From the NCBI RefSeq assembly GCF_034555375.1, contig NZ_CP140706.1:1727001-1791000 (forward strand): a stretch of DNA of 64,000 nucleotides. Direction: 5' to 3'. Source of the DNA: Pseudomonas sp. B33.4. GTDB lineage: Bacteria; Pseudomonadota; Gammaproteobacteria; Pseudomonadales; Pseudomonadaceae. Under the pieces are notes generated by a model, which saw only the letters and a list, made by a program, of their open reading frames with translations, did no database searches and was not told the DNA's origin. Positions 58,774-64,000 of this stretch are shown piece by piece (position 1 is the first letter of the stretch; each line of letters opens with the position of its first letter). The position numbers and the translations under genes are program-made.

Positions 58774-60344
58774 GCGGTTTCGTCGACCCAGCGGTGTTCG
58801 AGACGGGTTTGGTTGCCTTGCGGCGGGGTGCCGAGGTGGCAGTCGATGTCGCCGACGTTGAGCCCGCGATCAAGCAGGCGCTGGCGCAAGGCGAACAGGT
58901 TGTTTTCGATCAGGTCCGCCGTGTACGGCCGTTCGGCCCACAGTTGGCTGGACAGGCTGCCGGCGATCAGTTGCGCCTGAATCTGCATCGGCCCGAGCGG
59001 TTCCATGTCGAATGCCAGATCGACGCGCCACAGTTGCTGTTTGGGCTCGCGCTCGTCGCGACGTTCATTCGGTTGCGGCTCTCGCTCCGGCGCTTCTTCA
59101 CGCTGAAACTTGACCTGCAGCGGCACGATGTCCTGCAGATTGCGCATGGGAATTTCCAGCTGCCAGGTGCTGAGCAGGCGTCCGTCATCAGTAACGCCGG
59201 TTTGTTCCAGGCTCGACAGTTGATGGCTTTGCAGGCGCGAAACGGCGGCGGCGGCGAGGCGAAGCAACTGTTCCAGATCGCCTTCGCCGTCCAGGCTTTG
59301 CAGCAAACGCTCGGGCAGCGGGAAACTGCTGGGTACCGGTTTCGCGCTGACCTGGCCGAGCATGCCGAGGGCGTTGCGCACGAAACTAGGCAGCGCTTGC
59401 GCCAGGGTGTTGGCGGCGATGATCGCGTTGAAACTGGTGCTGTTCGGCAGGCCCGGCGTCAGTTGTGCGATCAGCTTGAGCAGATCGGCCTTCATGTCCT
59501 GGGCCAGCGTCGGGTTCTGTCCGCTCAGCAGTTTGGCTTCGAGGAACACGCCGCTGTTGGCCAAGGCCAGCGCCACGCCTTTGGCGGTGCTCAGCTGTTG
59601 CACGTCCGGAAGGCCGGCGAGCAATTTGTCGACCACTGCGCGCAAATCTGCAGAGGTCGAGTCATCGGCTGGCGGCAGATTCTGTAGTGCGTTCAGCAGC
59701 CCGTTGAGCGAAGCCTGCCGACTTTGCTGGCCGACCAGTTGCTGACTCACGGCGAGTTGTTCCTGACGACTGCTCATCGGCAAGAACTTGAGGGTTTGAG
59801 CGTCTTCCACCAGCGCCGAAAGCAAGGTGCCAATGCGCAGCGGCTGCGGGCTGTCGATGGTCAGAGTGCTGCCGCTCTGCGCAGTGTTGAGCAGCGTGAC
59901 CAGCGAACGGAATACCGCGGCTTGCCCCGGCGTCTGCGGCAGTATTTGCGAGGTCAGCACCTTGCCTTGCAGCAGCGTGCCGACCGGCAACTGCGCGGTA
60001 TCGATGCGGGTGAGGGCGGCGACGCTGCTGGCGATGGCCTGCTGCACGGTTATCGCCAGGTTGCCCGCCGAGGGCTGAGTGATCGCCAGACTGGTGCCTT
60101 GCGGCAGCGGCAGATTGCTGGTCGCTTGCACGGTGGTCTGGCGTCCGCCGTCGACGGTCACCTTGAGCAATAACTGAAAAGTCTGATCCGCCTGCTTGAG
60201 CGACAACACCTCGGCCTTGGCGCTTTGCCCGGCGGCAATCAGGCCTTCGACCGGGGTCAGCAGCTTGAGTAGCTCACCGACCTGCGGGCGAGCGGTCGCC
60301 GGGGTAGTGGGCGGGAGCGGGAGGATGTTCATTTCGCCTGTCAT
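58770..60344 (-). CDS. Second FliK-like hook-length control protein
   Basis: A 524-residue protein with a long N-terminal region rich in Leu, Gln, Thr and Ala, and a C-terminal FliK-type domain (about the last 90 residues: LWRVDLAFDMEPLGPMQIQA, SLSSQLWAERPYTADLIENN, LDRGLNVGDIDCHLG). It differs from FliK at 28335-29696 in sequence and in lacking the Gln/Gly tail. ATG at 60344 was chosen; ATG at 60332 is equally possible. It forms a two-gene unit with flhX. Confidence 0.82.
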   Translation of the reverse strand: MTGEMNILPLPPTTPATARPQVGELLKLLTPVEGLIAAGQSAKAEVLSLKQADQTFQLLLKVTVDGGRQTTVQATSNLPLPQGTSLAITQPSAGNLAITVQQAIASSVAALTRIDTAQLPVGTLLQGKVLTSQILPQTPGQAAVFRSLVTLLNTAQSGSTLTIDSPQPLRIGTLLSALVEDAQTLKFLPMSSRQEQLAVSQQLVGQQSRQASLNGLLNALQNLPPADDSTSADLRAVVDKLLAGLPDVQQLSTAKGVALALANSGVFLEAKLLSGQNPTLAQDMKADLLKLIAQLTPGLPNSTSFNAIIAANTLAQALPSFVRNALGMLGQVSAKPVPSSFPLPERLLQSLDGEGDLEQLLRLAAAAVSRLQSHQLSSLEQTGVTDDGRLLSTWQLEIPMRNLQDIVPLQVKFQREEAPEREPQPNERRDEREPKQQLWRVDLAFDMEPLGPMQIQAQLIAGSLSSQLWAERPYTADLIENNLFALRQRLLDRGLNVGDIDCHLGTPPQGNQTRLEHRWVDETA

Positions 60345-60374
60345 ACGCGGACACAACCTGAGGAAATTGCACTC

Positions 60375-60401
60375 TTGAGAGTAAGGCACGGCATGTATAA
60401 T
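60375..60401 (+). promoter_or_regulatory. Candidate sigma-70 promoter of the ccm operon
   Basis: A perfect TATAAT at 60396-60401 is preceded by CTTGAG at 16 bp. The leader to the ccmA start would be about 135 bases long, with no clear regulatory hairpin. The gap 60345-60541 also holds the promoter of the divergent FliK-like gene, not located. Confidence 0.55.
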
Positions 60402-60541
60402 GCCGCCCGTCTTGCGCTTCGTTCAAAAAACATAGCAATTGTTTGACCCAGCTCTCTAGATCGAGCCGTCAATGCATCTATGCTGCATCTCTTTAACGGC
60501 CGCGCCAGAGCCGACTTGAACCGTATAAGGCCCGTGATCCC

Positions 60542-61177
60542 TTGACCAGTCCTGTCCTGCAAACCGTTGCCCTCGCGTGTGAACGTGATCTGCGGCTGCT
60601 CTTCGAAAATCTCGAATTGAGACTGGCCAGTGGCGATATGGTGCAGATCAGCGGCCCCAACGGCAGCGGTAAAACCAGCCTGTTACGTTTACTGTCGGGG
60701 CTGATGCAGCCGACCGCCGGGCACGTCCTGCTCAATGGCCAGCCGCTGACCGAACAACGCAGCGAACTCGCACGCAACCTGCTGTGGATCGGCCACGCCG
60801 CCGGGATCAAGGATTTGCTGACCCCGGAAGAAAACCTCTCGTGGCTCTGCGCCCTGCATCATCCCGCCGAACGCGAGGCCATCTGGCAAGCGCTGGCAGC
60901 AGTAGGATTGCGCGGTTTCGAAGATGTTCCCTGCCACAGCCTGTCCGCCGGTCAGCAACGCCGCGTGGCGCTGGCGCGTTTGTATCTGGACAGCCCGCCG
61001 TTGTGGATTCTCGATGAGCCGTTCACTGCCCTCGACAAACAAGGCGTGGCGCAGCTCGAAGAACACTTGGCCGGGCACTGCGAACGTGGTGGTCTGGTGG
61101 TGCTTACGACGCACCACACGCTGAGCCGGATGCCGGCCGGTTATCGCGACATCGATCTGGGGAACTGGGCAGTATGA
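60542..61177 (+). CDS. ccmA: Heme exporter ATP-binding protein CcmA
   Basis: CcmA powers release of heme-loaded CcmE from CcmC during cytochrome c maturation. The 211-residue ABC protein has Walker A ([16 protein letters not shown]), signature [15 protein letters not shown] and Walker [13 protein letters not shown]. The start is TTG at 60542, giving the usual [20 protein letters not shown]. It overlaps ccmB by 4 bp. Confidence 0.95.
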   Translation: MTSPVLQTVALACERDLRLLFENLELRLASGDMVQISGPNGSGKTSLLRLLSGLMQPTAGHVLLNGQPLTEQRSELARNLLWIGHAAGIKDLLTPEENLSWLCALHHPAEREAIWQALAAVGLRGFEDVPCHSLSAGQQRRVALARLYLDSPPLWILDEPFTALDKQGVAQLEEHLAGHCERGGLVVLTTHHTLSRMPAGYRDIDLGNWAV

Positions 61178-61842
61178 GTGTGTTTGGCCTGCTGGTTGCC
61201 CGTGAATCCCGACTGCTGTTTCGCCGCCCGGCGGAGCTGGCCAATCCGCTGATTTTCTTCGCCATCGTCATCGCTCTGTTCCCGCTGGCCGTCGGCCCGG
61301 AAACTCAAGTGTTGCAAAACCTGTCCCCCGGGTTAGTCTGGGTGGCGGCGCTGTTGTCGGTCCTGCTCTCGCTGGACGGGCTTTTCCGCAGTGATTTCGA
61401 AGACGGGTCCCTGGAACAGTGGGTCCTTTCGTCGCACCCGCTGCCACTTCTGGTCTTGGCCAAGGTGCTGGCACACTGGCTTTTCTCCGGTCTGGCGCTG
61501 GTTTTGCTCTCACCCTTGCTGGCGTTGATGCTCGGTTTGCCTGCCGCCTGCCTGCCGGTTTTGCTGTTTTCGTTGCTGCTGGGAACACCGGTGCTGAGCT
61601 TGCTCGGCGCGGTGGGCGCGGCACTGACGGTCGGTTTGAAACGTGGCGGCCTGTTGCTGGCGCTGCTGATTCTGCCGTTGTACATCCCGGTGTTGATCCT
61701 CGGCAGTGGCGCTTTGCAGGCAGCCCTCCAAGGCATGCCGGCGACCGGGTATCTGCTGTGGCTTGGTAGCCTGACCGCTCTGGCGATCACCCTGACACCG
61801 TTTGCAATAGCTGCTGGCCTGAAGATCAGCGTCGGCGAATAA
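61174..61842 (+). CDS. ccmB: Heme exporter membrane protein CcmB
   Basis: CcmB is the membrane partner of CcmA. The 222-residue protein has six hydrophobic segments ([40 protein letters not shown] and others) and the family signature [20 protein letters not shown]. The ATG overlaps the ccmA stop. Confidence 0.96.
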   Translation: MSVFGLLVARESRLLFRRPAELANPLIFFAIVIALFPLAVGPETQVLQNLSPGLVWVAALLSVLLSLDGLFRSDFEDGSLEQWVLSSHPLPLLVLAKVLAHWLFSGLALVLLSPLLALMLGLPAACLPVLLFSLLLGTPVLSLLGAVGAALTVGLKRGGLLLALLILPLYIPVLILGSGALQAALQGMPATGYLLWLGSLTALAITLTPFAIAAGLKISVGE

Positions 61843-61920
61843 TGAGGTCTGGTTAAAATTTAACCAGCAAAGACCCTGAGACTGCTCACACCGATGAGCG
61901 GCACCCGTGATGGAAACAGT

Positions 61921-62676
61921 ATGAACTGGACCTGGTTTCACAAGCTCGGCTCGCCCAAGTGGTTCTACGGCATCAGCAGCAAATTCTTGCCGTGGCTGAG
62001 CATCGCAGCGTTGCTGCTGATCGGCGTCGGCGTCATTTGGGGCCTGGCCTTCGCGCCACCGGATTATCAGCAAGGCAACAGCTTTCGCATCATCTATATC
62101 CACGTACCTGCCGCGATGCTCGCTCAGTCGATCTACGTGATGCTAGCGGTGTGCGGTGTGGTCGGGCTGGTGTGGAAGATGAAACTGGCCGACGTCGCCC
62201 TGCAATGCGCCGCACCGATCGGCGCGTGGATGACCGCCGTGGCGCTGGTTACCGGGGCGATCTGGGGCAAACCGACGTGGGGTTCGTGGTGGGTCTGGGA
62301 CGCGCGCCTGACCTCGATGCTGATTCTGCTGTTCCTGTATTTCGGCGTGATCGCGCTGGGCAATGCCATCAGCAACCGCGACAGCGCCGCCAAGGCCTGC
62401 GCGGTGCTGGCCATCGTCGGTGTGATCAACATTCCGATCATCAAATACTCGGTGGAGTGGTGGAACACCCTGCACCAGGGTGCGACCTTCACCCTCACGG
62501 AAAAACCGGCGATGCCGGCGGAAATGTGGCTGCCGCTGTTGCTGACGGTGCTGGGTTTCTACTGTTTCTTCGGCGCCGTGCTGTTGCTGCGCATGCGTCT
62601 TGAAGTGCTCAAGCGCGAAGCCCGCGCCAGTTGGGTAAAAGAAGAAGTGCAGCACAGTCTGGAGGCCGCTCGATGA
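61921..62676 (+). CDS. ccmC: Heme delivery protein CcmC
   Basis: CcmC binds heme at the periplasmic side and loads it onto CcmE. The 251-residue protein has six membrane helices and the WWD heme motif [15 protein letters not shown]. The ATG at 61921 gives the usual [17 protein letters not shown]; an ATG at 61894 in frame adds nine unlikely residues. It overlaps ccmD by 4 bp. Confidence 0.95.
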   Translation: MNWTWFHKLGSPKWFYGISSKFLPWLSIAALLLIGVGVIWGLAFAPPDYQQGNSFRIIYIHVPAAMLAQSIYVMLAVCGVVGLVWKMKLADVALQCAAPIGAWMTAVALVTGAIWGKPTWGSWWVWDARLTSMLILLFLYFGVIALGNAISNRDSAAKACAVLAIVGVINIPIIKYSVEWWNTLHQGATFTLTEKPAMPAEMWLPLLLTVLGFYCFFGAVLLLRMRLEVLKREARASWVKEEVQHSLEAAR

Positions 62677-62849
62677 GTTTTGCTTCATTCGGCGACTTCC
62701 TCGCCATGGGTCATCATGGCCTGTATGTCTGGTCGGCTTACGGCATCTGTCTGGCGGTGCTGATCCTCAACGTGGTGGCGCCGATCGCGGCCCGCAAGCG
62801 CTATCTGCAACAAGAGGCGCGTCGTCTGCGCCGGGAGAACGGCAAGTGA
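62673..62849 (+). CDS. ccmD: Heme maturation protein CcmD
   Basis: CcmD is a small single-helix membrane protein of the CcmABCD complex. The 58-residue protein has the usual [20 protein letters not shown] and a C-terminal basic tail ([19 protein letters not shown]). It overlaps both neighbours by 4 bp. The ATG at 62673 was chosen by that overlap and by family alignment. Confidence 0.95.
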   Translation: MSFASFGDFLAMGHHGLYVWSAYGICLAVLILNVVAPIAARKRYLQQEARRLRRENGK

Positions 62850-63301
62850 ATCCGCTGCGCAAGAAACGTCTGATCATCATTCTGGCCATTCTGGTCGGGG
62901 TCGGCGCTGCCGTCGGCCTGGCCCTCAGCGCCCTGCAGCAGAACATCAATCTGTTCTACACCCCGACCCAGATCGCCAACGGCGAAGCGCCGCAAGACAC
63001 GCGCATTCGCGCCGGCGGCATGGTTGAGGCCGGTTCGCTGCAGCGCTCGAAGGATTCGCTGGACGTCAAATTCGTTGTCACCGACTTCAACAAGTCTGTG
63101 ACCATCGCCTATCGCGGCATCCTCCCGGATCTGTTCCGCGAAGGGCAGGGCATCGTCGCCCTCGGCAAGCTCAACGCCGACGGTGTGGTGGTGGCCGATG
63201 AAGTGCTGGCCAAGCACGACGAGAAGTACATGCCGCCGGAAGTGACCAAAGCCTTGAAAGACAGTGGTCAATCGGCACCAACACCTGCGAAGGAGGGTTG
63301 A
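62846..63301 (+). CDS. ccmE: Heme chaperone CcmE
   Basis: CcmE carries heme by a covalent bond to a histidine. The 151-residue protein has an N-terminal membrane helix ([20 protein letters not shown]), an OB-fold and the heme-binding segment [14 protein letters not shown] with the ligand His and Tyr. The start codon is GTG within the ccmD end. Confidence 0.96.
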   Translation: MNPLRKKRLIIILAILVGVGAAVGLALSALQQNINLFYTPTQIANGEAPQDTRIRAGGMVEAGSLQRSKDSLDVKFVVTDFNKSVTIAYRGILPDLFREGQGIVALGKLNADGVVVADEVLAKHDEKYMPPEVTKALKDSGQSAPTPAKEG

Positions 63302-63304
63302 TCG

Positions 63305-64000
63305 ATGACCTCGGCGATTTTTATTCCCGAGCTGGGCCATCTGGCGATGATTCTGGCGCTGTGTTTTGCGCTGGTGCAGGCCGTGGTGCCATTGATTGGC
63401 GCCTGGCGCGGTGATCGTTTCTGGATGAGTCTGGCCCAGCCCGCCGCATGGGGGCAGTTTGCCTTTTTGCTGTTTGCGTTCGGCATTCTGACCTACGCGT
63501 TCATGACCGATGACTTCTCCGTCGCGTATGTGGCGAACAACTCCAACACCGCGTTGCCGTGGTATTACAAATTCAGCGCAGTGTGGGGTGCCCACGAAGG
63601 GTCGTTGCTGCTGTGGGCGCTGATTCTCGGTGGCTGGACGTTCGCGGTGTCGGTGTTCTCCCGGCAATTGCCGCAAGTCATGCTGGCACGGGTGCTGGCG
63701 GTGATGGGCATGATCAGCACCGGTTTCCTGCTGTTCCTGATTCTCACGTCCAACCCGTTCAAACGTATCCTGCCGCAAATGCCGAGCAATGGCGCTGACC
63801 TCAATCCACTGCTGCAAGACATTGGCCTGATCGTTCACCCGCCGATGTTGTACATGGGTTACGTCGGTTTTTCGGTGGCGTTTGCCTTCGCCATTGCGGC
63901 GTTGATGGGCGGTCGTCTTGATGCCGCGTGGGCGCGCTGGTCGCGCCCGTGGACCATCGTCGCCTGGGCCTTCCTCGGCATCGGCATCACCCTCGGTTCG
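63305..64000 (+). CDS. ccmF: Heme lyase subunit CcmF, cut by the window end
   Basis: CcmF transfers heme from CcmE to apocytochrome c. Only the first 232 residues (family length about 650) are present. The ATG at 63305 follows GGAGGGTTGATCG. Several membrane helices and the conserved KFSAVWGAHEGSLLLWALIL, plus the LIVHPPMLYMGYVGF segment with its His, are visible. The frame is open to the last base. Confidence 0.95.
   Translation, partial: MTSAIFIPELGHLAMILALCFALVQAVVPLIGAWRGDRFWMSLAQPAAWGQFAFLLFAFGILTYAFMTDDFSVAYVANNSNTALPWYYKFSAVWGAHEGSLLLWALILGGWTFAVSVFSRQLPQVMLARVLAVMGMISTGFLLFLILTSNPFKRILPQMPSNGADLNPLLQDIGLIVHPPMLYMGYVGFSVAFAFAIAALMGGRLDAAWARWSRPWTIVAWAFLGIGITLGS

Overview
The window is a piece of a Pseudomonas chromosome, most like the P. 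fluorescens group. Supporting points are the high GC content, the FleQ/FleS/FleR/FleN regulatory set, sigma-54 promoters at flagellar genes, the MotC/MotD second stator, ParC/ParP beside the chemotaxis genes, and P. fluorescens-type REP/REPIN repeats. It holds almost the whole polar flagellum and chemotaxis locus, with a flagellin glycosylation cluster before it and the start of the cytochrome c maturation operon after it. No rRNA, tRNA, insertion sequence, integrase or CRISPR array was seen.

Layout. 1-11.5 kb: the end of a large glycosyltransferase gene, then pseudaminic acid biosynthesis (pseB, pseC, a methyltransferase, pseF, a pseG-pseH fusion, pseI), a ketoacyl-ACP synthase III, a strong terminator, a Maf-type glycosyltransferase and a small unknown gene. 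11.7-15.4 kb: flagellin fliC, flaG, fliD, fliS and fliT-like. 15.6-19.8 kb: regulators fleQ, fleS and fleR. 19.9-25.7 kb: fliEFGHIJ. 25.8-28.2 kb: an HsbA-HsbR-HptB phosphorelay and partner-switch module. 28.3-35.7 kb: fliK, a 151-bp tandem repeat, fliLMNOPQR and flhB. 43.8-49.0 kb: flhA, flhF, fleN, fliA. 49.1-58.3 kb: cheY, cheZ, cheA, cheB, motC, motD, parC, parP, cheW and a DUF2802 gene. 58.4-60.3 kb, minus strand: a FlhB C-terminus-like gene (flhX) and a second FliK-like gene. 60.5-64.0 kb: ccmABCDE and the start of ccmF.

The least ordinary part is an island of about 8.1 kb (35.7-43.8 kb) between flhB and flhA. It carries two small paralogues resembling cold-shock domains, an unknown 222-residue protein, a 1218-residue repetitive Ig-like protein without an obvious signal peptide, and three copies of a DUF6124-type unit (one intact, two broken). 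Each DUF6124 unit has a long structured leader RNA. The four cargo genes share a palindromic element, CTGTCA-N4-TKACAG, 64-88 bp before the start codon. This is also the geometry of a LexA box (CTGT-N8-ACAG). The three leader RNAs share a cloverleaf-like core and a complementary segment that has changed together with both of its possible pairing partners, which suggests an antisense or switch RNA.

How the genes work together. FleQ with sigma-54 should drive fleSR, fliE, fliK, fliL, flhA and perhaps the cheY cluster; matching -24/-12 sites precede each. FliA (sigma-28), held in check in this genus by FlgM, should drive fliC and probably fliST. FlhF and FleN set flagellar position and number, and ParC/ParP place the chemotaxis array. 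The Pse cluster and Maf should glycosylate the short flagellin before FliS/FliD-assisted export.
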